Of a stretch of DNA of 64,000 bases, positions 17,713-26,530 are shown piece after piece. The notes under the pieces are model-generated. The model worked only from the letters and a program-made list of their open reading frames with translations. It ran no database searches and was not told the origin of the DNA. The stretch's first letter is position 1. Each line of letters opens with the position of its first letter. Made by a program: the position numbers and the translations under genes. This DNA comes from JAAYTY01 sp964569245 (lineage in GTDB: Bacteria; Fermentibacterota; Fermentibacteria; Fermentibacterales; Fermentibacteraceae), in NCBI GenBank assembly GCA_964569245.1, contig CAZMTK010000003.1:62001-126000 (forward strand), in the 5' to 3' direction.

Positions 17713-18856
17713 CGCGCCTCCCGTTTCCGGTCCTCACCGGATCTCCGTCGCGGAGGTCCCTCAGAGCCTCCAGCGGCCCCGAGACCACGCTGTCGCCGCG
17801 CTCGACACCCGTGACCTCTATGTCCATCATGCCTGCTATGCCGGTCCTGACGGGCACGGACTCCACCCTTCCGCCGGAAATCCTGAGGACGACATCGATC
17901 TCGCGCGTGCTGTCCCCGGGGTCCTCCCGCGGAACCACGCACTGCACCGGCACGAAAAGGCATGAGTCGCGGGCTGCGGTGACGATCTCCACCTGCGCCG
18001 ACATGCCCGACCTCAGCCTGGGGTCGGCGCACGGCAGGAGGACCGTCACCTCGTACTCGGCGACCTCGTCCGCAGAGAGGCCCGCCGAAGTCGATGAGAG
18101 GCCGACGGCCGTCACCTCGCCGTCGAAGGTCGTGTCGGGAAGGGCGTCCAGCGTCACCTCAGCCGGCATGCCGGCTTCCACCTCCACGACCTCGCTCTCC
18201 ACCATCCTTACCCTGACCGCCAGGGTGGACATGTCCTCTATCGTCATGAGGACGGTTCCCGGGTTGTTCATCGTGCCGACCACGGCCATCTCGCCCTGCT
18301 CGACGTTGAGCGCGGTCACGATCCCGTCCATCGGGGATGTGTATGTCCTCCTGGAGAGCTCGTTCTCCGCCATCTCCACTCCCGCCCTCGCACGCAGGAC
18401 AGAGGCCCAGGCCGTCTGGGCGGCCTCCCTGGCGGCCATGAGCTGCTCCTCGCTGGCAAGGCCGGCCTCGAAGAGGGCTTCGGCCCTGTCCCTGGCGCGG
18501 TCGGCCTGCGTCCAGGCGACGGAGGCCGAGTAGGCCGAAGCCTCGGCCTCGTCCAGCGAGGCTGCGGCCTCGGCTGTCTCCAGCGCGAGCAGCAGGTCGC
18601 CTCTGTGCACCGTGTCGCCCTCGGCCACCGCGATGGTGTCGATGATCCCCATCGTGGACGCGCTTATCTCCACCCTCGAGAGCCCCTCGACCCGGCCGCT
18701 CCCGGTCGCCCGCTGCTCGAGCCTGCCGCTCTCCACGATCGCGATCTGCACCTGGCCTGCTCGGCTCCGCGGTCTGCAGAGGGCTATGCCGCCGATCATC
18801 GCGGCAGCGAGGACGAGCAATGTCCAGACGAGCCTCTTCTTCCTCTTGCGGGCCAC
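17687..18856 (-). CDS. Periplasmic adaptor protein (MacA/HlyD family)
   Basis: A 389-residue membrane-fusion protein linking the ABC exporter to TolC. It has one N-terminal membrane helix (about 9-27), a lipoyl-like half (GIIDTIAVAEGDTVHRGD), a helical hairpin rich in Ala/Glu (about 95-165), the second lipoyl half (YTSPMDGIVTAL) and beta-barrel segments (VRVRMVESEV). It begins only 4 bp after the tolC stop. A complete tolC-macA-ATPase-permease-permease set follows. Substrate unknown. Confidence 0.92.
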   Translation of the reverse strand: MARKRKKRLVWTLLVLAAAMIGGIALCRPRSRAGQVQIAIVESGRLEQRATGSGRVEGLSRVEISASTMGIIDTIAVAEGDTVHRGDLLLALETAEAAASLDEAEASAYSASVAWTQADRARDRAEALFEAGLASEEQLMAAREAAQTAWASVLRARAGVEMAENELSRRTYTSPMDGIVTALNVEQGEMAVVGTMNNPGTVLMTIEDMSTLAVRVRMVESEVVEVEAGMPAEVTLDALPDTTFDGEVTAVGLSSTSAGLSADEVAEYEVTVLLPCADPRLRSGMSAQVEIVTAARDSCLFVPVQCVVPREDPGDSTREIDVVLRISGGRVESVPVRTGIAGMMDIEVTGVERGDSVVSGPLEALRDLRDGDPVRTGNGRRGDGFRSRR

Positions 18857-18860
18857 CTTG

Positions 18861-20141
18861 CTACTCCCCCAGACGGGGGCTCCGCCCCGTCAGAACCCAG
18901 AGCTCCGCCTCGGCCACGAGACAGCCGGCTCTGGCGCTGATCGCCGCCGCCTCGGCTTCCGTCAGGGCGGCCTGGGCGTCGAGCAGATCGATCAGACCCA
19001 GGCTGCCGAGATCGTAGCTCATCTGCGACAGCTCCAGCTGCTTGCGTGCATAGTCGAGAGACATCAGCGCGAGCTCGTAGCTCGCGATGGAGTTGAGCAG
19101 GGTCTCGCGGGCGTTGCTGGCGGAACCCGTCAGCGAGTTCTCGGCGGACCTCGCCTGGGCCTGTGCGGAGAGCTCAGCTGCGCGCGCAGCCTGGATCCGG
19201 CTCTCCCTGAGCCAGCCGTCGAAGATCTGCCATGTCAGGTTGAGCCTGACGTTCCAGGAGTCCTCGTCCGGTATGTCGCCGGGCTCGAAGCGCGTGTCGC
19301 TCCAGCTCCAGGAAGCGCTCGCGGAGAGAGACGGCAGATAGGCTCTCCGCCTGGCGGAGTGCGCCGTGGCTGCGCCCTCGGCCGAGAGTCTGGCCGCGGC
19401 GAGCGAGGGATTTCCGTCCACGGCGACCGGTATGGCCTCGGCCTCTGCCGCGCGCAGCGGCCTGAGCACCGCGGACGTGTCCACCAGGAGCTCGCCTCGG
19501 GGGACGTCCGACACTCCGGCGACCCGGTAGAGCTCCGTGTATGCGGCGTTCAGCGCCTGCTCCCTCTGAGCCACGGCCAGCCTGTCCCTGCTCTCGCTCA
19601 CCTGGGACTGGACGAGCTCTAGCCTGGTGGCTGCACCGAGGTCGTAGAGTGCACGGACCCTGTCGAGCTGGCTCCCGCTTCTCGCGAGGGAAGCGCGCGC
19701 CGACTCCACGAGCCCCATGGCCTCGACCACGCCGTAGAAAGCCCTCGCGACGGACAGCTGGAGGTCGAGCAGCGCCGCCTCGCGGTCCATGCGGGCCGCA
19801 TCGAGATCGAGCCTCGAAGCCGAGAGCTCCATCCAGCTGGCGCCCCCGGAGGCGAGTATCTCCTGGGAGAGAGTCACGCTGCCGCCGTATGTCTCCTCGT
19901 CCACATCGCCGGCGAAGGGCGAGCTGTACCAGGAATGGCCGGCGCTGGCCGAGAGAGTGAGGCTTGGCAGCAGGGACGACCTGGAGGCCGAAACCCCCGA
20001 GGACGCGCTCATCACCGAAGCGTCCGCCCGCGCGAGTTCGGGCGAGTTGCCGACAGCGAGCGAGACCCAGCCCGAGAGGTCCAGCTCGTCGGCGCCTACG
20101 GCGAACGCCAGCATCGCGAGGATGACCGGTGCGAATCGCAT
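18861..20141 (-). CDS. TolC family outer membrane efflux protein
   Basis: A 426-residue outer-membrane channel protein with a cleavable signal peptide (about 1-17) and two repeats of the long helical-hairpin TolC pattern (ATRLELVQSQ in the first, GSLGLIDLLDAQAALTEAEA in the second). ATG 20141 is preceded by AGGAGG and is chosen over the much longer frame. It heads the efflux sub-operon, 4 bp before the adaptor. A strong hairpin lies 26 bp upstream. Confidence 0.92.
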   Translation of the reverse strand: MRFAPVILAMLAFAVGADELDLSGWVSLAVGNSPELARADASVMSASSGVSASRSSLLPSLTLSASAGHSWYSSPFAGDVDEETYGGSVTLSQEILASGGASWMELSASRLDLDAARMDREAALLDLQLSVARAFYGVVEAMGLVESARASLARSGSQLDRVRALYDLGAATRLELVQSQVSESRDRLAVAQREQALNAAYTELYRVAGVSDVPRGELLVDTSAVLRPLRAAEAEAIPVAVDGNPSLAAARLSAEGAATAHSARRRAYLPSLSASASWSWSDTRFEPGDIPDEDSWNVRLNLTWQIFDGWLRESRIQAARAAELSAQAQARSAENSLTGSASNARETLLNSIASYELALMSLDYARKQLELSQMSYDLGSLGLIDLLDAQAALTEAEAAAISARAGCLVAEAELWVLTGRSPRLGE

Positions 20142-20167
20142 CTGCACTCCTCCTAGAGCCGCGCATG

Positions 20168-20190
20168 CCGCCCCGGCAGCCCCGGGGCGG
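20168..20190 (-). terminator. GC-rich hairpin between the Yip1-like gene and tolC
   Basis: A perfect 9-bp stem (CCGCCCCGG/CCGGGGCGG) with a 5-nt loop in the 89-bp gap. There is no T tract, so it could be a weak or Rho-assisted terminator, an attenuator, or an RNA-stability element separating the two halves of the long gene run. Confidence 0.4.
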
Positions 20191-20230
20191 AGAAAGCGCA
20201 CACTTCGGGTTCGGGCATGTCTCTCACCTT

Positions 20231-20953
20231 CTATCTCCTCCCGGCGAATGCCAGGGAGGACACCAGAACGATTCCAGCGGCATAGACTGCCGCCGCGGTG
20301 CGTATGCCCTCGAGGGGCTTCCTCGACGAGATGGCAGAGATGCCGAGCCCCCAGACTGAGACAGTGACGATGGAAGGAAGATCGATGTTGCCGGCGGCGA
20401 TCCAGAGGGCGGTTTCGAGCTGTCCGGGAGAGGCGGGGGCTCCTCCCGCCAGAGAGAGCAGGCCGGGTATCGAGGGCGAGCCCGTCAGCGTCATCATGAG
20501 AAGGGCGGATGCCGTCGCGGAGATCAGGTAGGCTCCCTGCGCGAGCGCGGCGGCGGCGATGTGAAGGCCGGGGCCCGGCCCTCCTCTCGAAGACCTGCCC
20601 AGACCCCAGGCTGCGGCGCCGGCGGCCGCCGCGACAACGCAGCGCTCCAGGAGTCTCGCGAACGGCTCGATCCTCCTGGAAAGCCTGATCGCTTCCACCT
20701 CGGCGGCGGCCGCCGAGTCGGCTTCGGCCTGAGAGGCACCGCCTTCGACCAGCTCGAGCGACCTCGCCTCCTCGTACCTCCCGACGGCCCCCTCGAAGTC
20801 GCCGATGCCTGCCGCAGCGATCAGCATCGCGAGACAGACTGCCGCCGCAGATGCCAGCGCCAGAGCGGCGGAACCCGGGTCGGACAGCATTCCGAAGGCC
20901 CTGCGAGGGCTCCAGAACTGGATAATGACCGCAGCGGGAGCGGAGGCTCTCAT
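20231..20953 (-). CDS. Multi-pass membrane protein, Yip1-like
   Basis: A 240-residue protein with about five hydrophobic segments. It begins with FWSPRRAFGML, the typical entry of bacterial Yip1-domain proteins. It continues with helices at about 28-48, a charged stretch (about 55-95), then helices at about 103-120, 130-160, 180-205 and 215-238. Function in bacteria is unknown. Start ATG overlaps the glgA stop (ATGA). The Yip1 label rests on overall pattern and not on a firm motif, so it could be another small membrane family. Confidence 0.68.
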   Translation of the reverse strand: MRASAPAAVIIQFWSPRRAFGMLSDPGSAALALASAAAVCLAMLIAAAGIGDFEGAVGRYEEARSLELVEGGASQAEADSAAAAEVEAIRLSRRIEPFARLLERCVVAAAAGAAAWGLGRSSRGGPGPGLHIAAAALAQGAYLISATASALLMMTLTGSPSIPGLLSLAGGAPASPGQLETALWIAAGNIDLPSIVTVSVWGLGISAISSRKPLEGIRTAAAVYAAGIVLVSSLAFAGRR

Positions 20954-22359
20954 CTTGCGCCGGCTGCCATCGCATAGACCTCTTCGTATGCGGGAATCCT
21001 GGAAGCCCACGAGTCGTCCCGCGCCATTCCGCGCCTCATCGCGGACCTCCACGCCCTCCTGTCGATGAAGGCGTCCCCCGCACGGGAGAGGGCCGCCTCC
21101 AGATCGTCGGGGGAATCGCCGTCGAACAGGAATCCCGTGCCCCTCGTGCGCATGTCGATGACCGTGTCGGCCAGCCCGCCGGTCCTTCTGGCCACTGGAA
21201 GGCTGCCGTACCTCATGGCTATCATCTGGGTGAGCCCGCAGGGCTCGAATCTGCTCGGCATCAGGAACATGTCCGACCCCGCGAAGAGCCTGTGGGAGAA
21301 GTCCTCGTCCCATCCTGCCCTGAAGAAGACCCTGTCCGGGTAGTCGGCGGCGAGGGCTGAGATCGAGTCCTCTATCCATCTGTCGCCCGAACCCAGCACG
21401 GCGAGGGCCATCTCCCCCCTGCCGACCGGCCCTGCGGCGCCTGCCGCGAGGAGGTCCATGCCCTTCTGCGGAGTCAGCCTGGACACTACGGCGGCGAGGG
21501 GAATCCTGCGAGGCGCGTCCAGACCGGTCTCTGCGACGAGAGCGTCGCGGCAGAGCAGCTTCCTGCCGAGGCTGGGAGCCGCATACGGGGCTGCGATGAG
21601 CGGGTCGTCCTCTGGACCCCATAGTTCCGTGTCTATGCCGTTCAGTATTCCGAACAGGACATGCGCCCTGGAGCGGAGCACTCCGTCCAGGCCTTCTCCT
21701 CCGGAAGGGAGCTGTATCTCCCTCGCATAGCCGGGGCTCACCGTAGTGACCGCCCGCGAGTACACGATCCCGCCCTTCATGAAGCTGAAGTCTCCGAAGA
21801 ACTCGAGACCCTCGACCGAGAACATCGCGGGGGGAAGCCCGGTCTCGGGATAGAGGGCTGCATCGAACCGGCCCTGGAACGCCAGGTTGTGGATCGTGAA
21901 CACGGTCGGCGGGCCGCCGAGGTGTTCCAGCATCGGAGGAACGAGCCCGGAGTGCCAGTCGTGGCAGTGCACGACGTCCCACGGACCGGTCGAGCCGAGC
22001 ACAGCCGCCGCGGCTCGGCAGAAGAAGGAGAACCTGAGCGCGTTGTCCGGGTAGGCCTCGAATTCGCTGGGACCGTAGTAGCCCTCCCTTCCGAAGAGGC
22101 CCTCCTCTGCGACGAAGTACACGGGCACCCCTCCGGGAAGCCTCGCGGTCGCCACCCCGAAGCTCTCCCCCCTCCAGGTCCTCCATTCGCCGGAAAGCCA
22201 CTCGACATCCTGGCGGATCCTCCTCGAATAGTAGGGGGCCACCACAGCAGTCTCGTGACCGGCTTCCGCCAGAGCCTGCGGCAGCGAGCCCGCCACGCTC
22301 CCCAGCCCGCCTGTCATGGCGAACGGGTGTACCTCAGCCGAAACATGGAGTAGCCTCAT
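20950..22359 (-). CDS. glgA: Glycogen synthase-like GT5 (GlgA), Lys15 replaced
   Basis: A 469-residue retaining glucosyltransferase that extends alpha-1,4-glucan from ADP-glucose. The two GT-B domains are complete: HCHDWHSG, FTIHNLAFQG, VVSRLTPQKG and the catalytic SRFEPCGLTQ followed by RRTGGLADTV. In the N-terminal donor-binding KTGGL motif, Lys15 of E. coli GlgA is Met here (FAMTGGLGS) and the usual Asp after GGL(A/G) is Ser. This may alter donor affinity. ATG 22359 overlaps the DedA stop (ATGA). No other glycogen gene is in the window. Confidence 0.9.
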   Translation of the reverse strand: MRLLHVSAEVHPFAMTGGLGSVAGSLPQALAEAGHETAVVAPYYSRRIRQDVEWLSGEWRTWRGESFGVATARLPGGVPVYFVAEEGLFGREGYYGPSEFEAYPDNALRFSFFCRAAAAVLGSTGPWDVVHCHDWHSGLVPPMLEHLGGPPTVFTIHNLAFQGRFDAALYPETGLPPAMFSVEGLEFFGDFSFMKGGIVYSRAVTTVSPGYAREIQLPSGGEGLDGVLRSRAHVLFGILNGIDTELWGPEDDPLIAAPYAAPSLGRKLLCRDALVAETGLDAPRRIPLAAVVSRLTPQKGMDLLAAGAAGPVGRGEMALAVLGSGDRWIEDSISALAADYPDRVFFRAGWDEDFSHRLFAGSDMFLMPSRFEPCGLTQMIAMRYGSLPVARRTGGLADTVIDMRTRGTGFLFDGDSPDDLEAALSRAGDAFIDRRAWRSAMRRGMARDDSWASRIPAYEEVYAMAAGAR

Positions 22360-22961
22360 CTCCGCCTCCCCGCCGCCCTGACCGACGCCAGCACGGCAAG
22401 CACGGCGAACAGGGCGGTCCAGAACCAGATCTCGTAGCTCCTCATCAGCGACTCCACGGCCCTCAGGCTGCCACCGAGCATCGAGCCGGCCACCGCGAGC
22501 AGGGCATACCAGAGAAGGGCGCTGCCGCCAGCCCAGCAGAAGGCCCTCAAGGGATTCAGGCCGGAGTAGCCCGCGACAACCACGATGGCGGACCGGATCC
22601 CCGGGATGAACCTGCTTCCGAGCAGAACCAGGCCGCCCCTGCGCTCGAAGAGCGCTTCGGCCCTCGCGACCCTGCCCTCCCCGAGGCATCTGAGAAGGAA
22701 GGGCCTCATCCTGCTCCTCCCCAGCCTCCTGCCGAGTGCGAGGAGGGCGGCGGTACCGGCCAGACACCCGGCAGCGCCGGCGGCGCCCGATGCCGCAGCA
22801 GCCAGCGCCCCGCCGCCGCACCAGCCCGCCAGCACCACGAAGAGCACGTCCCCGGGAAAGGGCGGGAAGAGAGTCTCCACCAGAGCGGTCGCGCCGAGCA
22901 CGAGGTGTATCCAGGCTCCGGGGGGATGCCGGATCAGCCATGCGAGCAGCTCGTGGATCAT
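22356..22961 (-). CDS. DedA/SNARE-associated family membrane protein
   Basis: A 201-residue inner-membrane protein of the DedA family, whose members flip undecaprenyl-phosphate or other phospholipids and support envelope homeostasis. The signature is seen as ETLFPPFPGD near the N-terminus, GRRLGRSRMRP in the middle and the re-entrant SRFIPGIRSAIVVVAG (about 118-133), followed by helices to the end. ATG 22961 is chosen because it overlaps the ispDF stop (ATGA). The longer frame adds 21 residues of ispDF sequence. Confidence 0.87.
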   Translation of the reverse strand: MIHELLAWLIRHPPGAWIHLVLGATALVETLFPPFPGDVLFVVLAGWCGGGALAAAASGAAGAAGCLAGTAALLALGRRLGRSRMRPFLLRCLGEGRVARAEALFERRGGLVLLGSRFIPGIRSAIVVVAGYSGLNPLRAFCWAGGSALLWYALLAVAGSMLGGSLRAVESLMRSYEIWFWTALFAVLAVLASVRAAGRRR

Positions 22962-24109
22962 CCGGGGCGGTTCTCCATTTCCACGAGAGCGATGCAGGCC
23001 AGGCCCTCCCCCCTGCCGAGGCATCCCAGCGAGTTGGTCGTAGTCCCCTTGATCCAGACGGCGTCAGGCCCGACGCCCAGTATGCCCGCCAGCCTTGCGA
23101 GCATGGCCTCCCTGTGCCGGGAGACCCTCGGAAACTCCCCGATCAGGGTGATGTCGGCGGATACCACCCGCCAGCCCCTCTCGCCGGCGACGGTGAGCGC
23201 GCGCGACAGCAGAACCGAGCTGTCCGCCCCCCGAAGAGACTCGTCGGAGGGCGGGAAGAGGACGCCAATGTCTCCCGCCCTTGCGCACGACAGCACTGCA
23301 TCGGCTACGGCGTGAAGCACGGCATCGCCGTCGGAGTGTCCCTCAAGCCCCCCCGACGAGGACAGCCGGCAGCCGCATACGACGAGAGGCCTCCCTTCAG
23401 ATGCCGGGTGAGCGTCGAAGCCCACGGCCATGCGCCTCGCTGGCGCAGGAGCGATCTTCTCGAGGAGCCTCAGGTCCGCCTGCGACGTCAGCTTGACCCC
23501 GAGCGGGTCTCCCTCGACTGCGGACACCTCGAATCCCGCGATTTCGAGGGCGGCGCACTCGTCCGTGAAGTCGGCCTGGGAATCCATCGCGGCTTCCAGG
23601 ATGTCCCTCCTGAACCCCTGCGGAGTCTGGCTGGCCCACAGCCCGGTCCTGTCCAGAGTGCAGGCGACCCTGCCGCCCTCGAGCCTCTTCAGCGTGTCGC
23701 TCACGGGTATCACCGGCACGGCCGCTCCAGTCCGCTCCGCCGCCTCGATCACCCTCGACATCGCGTCGCCCCCAGCGAAGGGCCTGGCAGCATCGTGGAC
23801 AAGGACATGGTCTATGCGGGGGTCGAGGGCGGCGAGGCCGTTCCTGACGGAGTCCTGTCTGCGGGGGCCGCCCTCCGCGAGCACGCATGCGACGCCCTCG
23901 GGCGGCGACCATCCGCCCGCACGTCCCTGCGGGAGGACGACGACTATGCTCCTCAAGAGGCCGAGGCCGGCCAGGGCGTCGAGCGCCCAGGACAGGACAT
24001 GCCTGCCGGCGACCTCCACGAACTGCTTCGGAACGTCGCCGCCGAAGCGCTCGCCCCTTCCTGCCGCAAGCAGGACGGCGCCCCAGACGGGAGAGCGTCC
24101 GTCAGTCAC
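22958..24109 (-). CDS. ispDF: Bifunctional IspD-IspF enzyme of the MEP pathway
   Basis: A 383-residue fusion catalysing two non-consecutive steps of isoprenoid synthesis. IspD (about 1-220) makes CDP-methylerythritol, with LAAGRGERFG, PKQF, HDAARP and TPQGF. IspF (about 228-383) makes the cyclodiphosphate, with metal-binding GFDAHP, GHSDGDAVLHAVADA and GRGEGLA. GTG 24109 overlaps the PIN/TRAM gene end and places the LLAAGRG motif at the usual distance. Such fusions occur in alpha- and epsilonproteobacteria and scattered phyla. Confident. Confidence 0.94.
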   Translation of the reverse strand: MTDGRSPVWGAVLLAAGRGERFGGDVPKQFVEVAGRHVLSWALDALAGLGLLRSIVVVLPQGRAGGWSPPEGVACVLAEGGPRRQDSVRNGLAALDPRIDHVLVHDAARPFAGGDAMSRVIEAAERTGAAVPVIPVSDTLKRLEGGRVACTLDRTGLWASQTPQGFRRDILEAAMDSQADFTDECAALEIAGFEVSAVEGDPLGVKLTSQADLRLLEKIAPAPARRMAVGFDAHPASEGRPLVVCGCRLSSSGGLEGHSDGDAVLHAVADAVLSCARAGDIGVLFPPSDESLRGADSSVLLSRALTVAGERGWRVVSADITLIGEFPRVSRHREAMLARLAGILGVGPDAVWIKGTTTNSLGCLGRGEGLACIALVEMENRPG

Positions 24110-25154
24110 CTTCCTCCTCTTCGAACTCGACTGCTGCTGCACTGCCCGGATCGCGCTGATCCCTCTGCTCCGCCTCCTCGTCGGAGGCCGCGGGCGTTGC
24201 GAAGACCATGGTCCCCCCGGATGCGCGGAAAGTCGTGTGCGCAACCGCCTCCAGGGTCTTCCCGATCATGTCCTCGGCCTCCTCGACGACCACCATGGTC
24301 CCGTCGGAGAGGAAGCCCACGGCCTGGCCCTTGTTCCTGCCGCGCCTTATCGGCTTTATCCTGATCCTCTCGCCGGGCAGCACCACCGCCTTGGTGGCCG
24401 CCCCCACTTCGTTCAGCCTGATGACGCGCACTCCCTCCCGGGCGGCGGTGTCGAGGAAATCGGGGTCCGAGCTCAGCAGCGTGGCTCCCTCTCTGCGCAG
24501 CCATTCGAGCATCCTGTTCCTCTGGCGGGCGGGCTCGCCGAAGTCCCTCTCCTCCAGACCTCCGGTCCTGCCGGCCGCCTCGGTCAGCCTCTCCAGTGTT
24601 TCCGCGCTCCTCCTGGCCCGCCCCCTCAGCACCAGGTCCTTCGATTTCAGCATCGAGTCTATCGAGGCTCTCGTGCCCGCCGGCACTACGAACGGCCCGG
24701 TGAGCAGGCCGGTGAGCGCCATGTCGGCAACCCTGCCGTCGACCAGCGCAGTGGAATCGAGAAGCATCATCCTCGATCCGGAAGGAGCCGACGACCCGCC
24801 GGGCGCGATTCCCGGCGCGCCCCTCTTCCTCCCCTTGACCAGCGCCACATGGGCGAAGGCGTAGCCGAGGGCCGCCGGCACCATCACCATGACCGGCGCC
24901 ACCTTCACCCCCGCAAGGCTCAGCGTGAGCATGATCAGCAGCCCGGCCACCACCCCGGCTGCGGCACCGGCGACTATGAGGAACGCATCCTCAATGGGCA
25001 GCCTGACGAACAGGAGCTCGATCGCCACGGTGAGCAGGCCTGTTCCGAGGCCCACCAGGCAGCCCACCCACCAGTTCCACTGCGGGGCGAAGCTGCCCAG
25101 CACCGTGAGCAGAAGCACGAGGAGGACGCGGGCCTCCCATCCGTTCGACTTCAT
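24102..25154 (-). CDS. Membrane-anchored PIN/TRAM domain protein (YacL-like), degenerate PIN site
   Basis: A 350-residue protein with four N-terminal membrane helices (about 8-105), a PIN nuclease-fold domain (about 128-250) and a TRAM RNA-binding domain (about 258-330: VVLPGERIRIKPI, QAVGFLSDGTMVVVEEAE). Asp133 (LLDSTALVDGR) and Asp230 (LSSDPDF) match PIN acidic positions. The Glu pair of the usual VLEEL helix and the Asp of the EVDxKL segment are not seen (TRASI and PARQRNR instead). It may bind RNA without cutting it. It sits between radA and ispDF, a common neighbourhood for this family. Confidence 0.88.
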   Translation of the reverse strand: MKSNGWEARVLLVLLLTVLGSFAPQWNWWVGCLVGLGTGLLTVAIELLFVRLPIEDAFLIVAGAAAGVVAGLLIMLTLSLAGVKVAPVMVMVPAALGYAFAHVALVKGRKRGAPGIAPGGSSAPSGSRMMLLDSTALVDGRVADMALTGLLTGPFVVPAGTRASIDSMLKSKDLVLRGRARRSAETLERLTEAAGRTGGLEERDFGEPARQRNRMLEWLRREGATLLSSDPDFLDTAAREGVRVIRLNEVGAATKAVVLPGERIRIKPIRRGRNKGQAVGFLSDGTMVVVEEAEDMIGKTLEAVAHTTFRASGGTMVFATPAASDEEAEQRDQRDPGSAAAVEFEEEEGD

Positions 25155-26530
25155 GGAAATCCTCCTACTTCACGCGGCTGCGCCCCGAGCAGTGCGCTCA
25201 TGCAGTCGCGCAGGGTATCGAAGCCGGAGCAGCCGCCTTCATCGGCGCGGCTGCAATCCTCCGCGCTTCCCGCGAGTGCGGTGAAGCCGAGAAACCGGGC
25301 CTCCCTGGCCCGTCTGTCGAACGATCCCGCCGGTCGCAGCTCCCCTCCCAGACCGACCTCCGCGCAGAGCGCGGTTCCAGGGGCTAGAGGCCTGTCGAGC
25401 CTGCTCGAGGCGACCGCCATGCAGACCGCGAGGTCGGCCCCCGGATCCGAGAGCACCGCTCCGCCCGCCACGTTGACGAACACGTCCTGCGAGCCGAGAT
25501 CGAGCCCGCACCGCTTCTCGATCACCGCCAGCAGGAGCGGAAGCCTCCTGGCGTCGAGCCCGCTGGAGCTCCTCTGGGGGTACCCGTACCTGGTGGGGCA
25601 GGTCAGCGCCTGGACCTCCACGAGAAAGGTCCTCGTGCCCTCGACGGCTGCACAGACGGCGCTTCCGCTCACGCCGGGGGACATCCTGGAGATGAACCAG
25701 GCCGACGCCTCTGCGACCCCGACCAGGCCCGAGGCCGTCATCTCGAAGATGCCGAGCTCGTTCGTCGAGCCGAACCTGTTCTTCACCGCCCTCAGCATCC
25801 TGTGGCCCCGGCCCGGATCGCCCTCGAACGTCACCACCGAGTCCACCAGGTGCTCGAGGACCTTCGGTCCCGCCAGCATGCCGTCCTTCGTCACGTGCCC
25901 GACGAGGAGCGCAGTGACGCCCGACGGCTTGCACATCCCGACGATCTCGGACGCGCAGTGCCTCACCTGTGCCACCGAGCCGGGAGCGCCCGTCAGATCT
26001 TCGGAGAAGATCGTCTGTATCGAGTCCACCACGAGTATCGAGGCGCCGGTTCCTGGAAGCGCCTCCGCGATCTCGGACAGCGCAGCAGCCGGCATTACCA
26101 GGAGGCGCTCGGCCAGGGAGCCGGTTCTCCTTGCGCGCTCGGCGACCTGCTCCGCGGATTCTTCGCCGGTGGCGTACAGCACGGTCTCGCCTGCTCCGGC
26201 CAGCGCGGAGGCGAGCTGGAGCATCAGCGTGCTCTTGCCTATTCCGGGTTCGCCTCCGAGCAGGTTCACCGAGCCCCTGAAGATGCCCCCCCCGAATACT
26301 CGGTCCAGCTCTGCGATCCCGCTCGCGAGCCTGGAGCCGGGTGCGGCGGGGATGGCCCCTACGGGAACCGGGGGCGGCGCGGGTCTCCTCGACGCCTGGC
26401 TCCGGACCGGCTTCTCGAGACTCTCCTCGACGAGGGTGTTCCATGCTCCGCAGGAAGGGCATCTGCCGCTCCAGGAGGGATGGTCGGCACCGCACTCGGT
26501 GCAGAGGAAGGCGGTCCTCCTCCGCGGCAT
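25151..26530 (-). CDS. radA: DNA repair protein RadA
   Basis: A RecA-like branch-migration helicase acting in recombinational repair. The 459 residues start with a C4 zinc finger (CTECG, CPSCG), then Walker A GGEPGIGKST (about 91-100), Walker B ILVVDSIQT, the RadA-specific KNRFGSTNE motif (about 250) and a C-terminal Lon-like domain (DVFVNVAGGAVLSDPGADLAV). The start shares one base with the dnaB stop (TGATG). Confident. Confidence 0.96.
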   Translation of the reverse strand: MPRRRTAFLCTECGADHPSWSGRCPSCGAWNTLVEESLEKPVRSQASRRPAPPPVPVGAIPAAPGSRLASGIAELDRVFGGGIFRGSVNLLGGEPGIGKSTLMLQLASALAGAGETVLYATGEESAEQVAERARRTGSLAERLLVMPAAALSEIAEALPGTGASILVVDSIQTIFSEDLTGAPGSVAQVRHCASEIVGMCKPSGVTALLVGHVTKDGMLAGPKVLEHLVDSVVTFEGDPGRGHRMLRAVKNRFGSTNELGIFEMTASGLVGVAEASAWFISRMSPGVSGSAVCAAVEGTRTFLVEVQALTCPTRYGYPQRSSSGLDARRLPLLLAVIEKRCGLDLGSQDVFVNVAGGAVLSDPGADLAVCMAVASSRLDRPLAPGTALCAEVGLGGELRPAGSFDRRAREARFLGFTALAGSAEDCSRADEGGCSGFDTLRDCMSALLGAQPREVGGFP

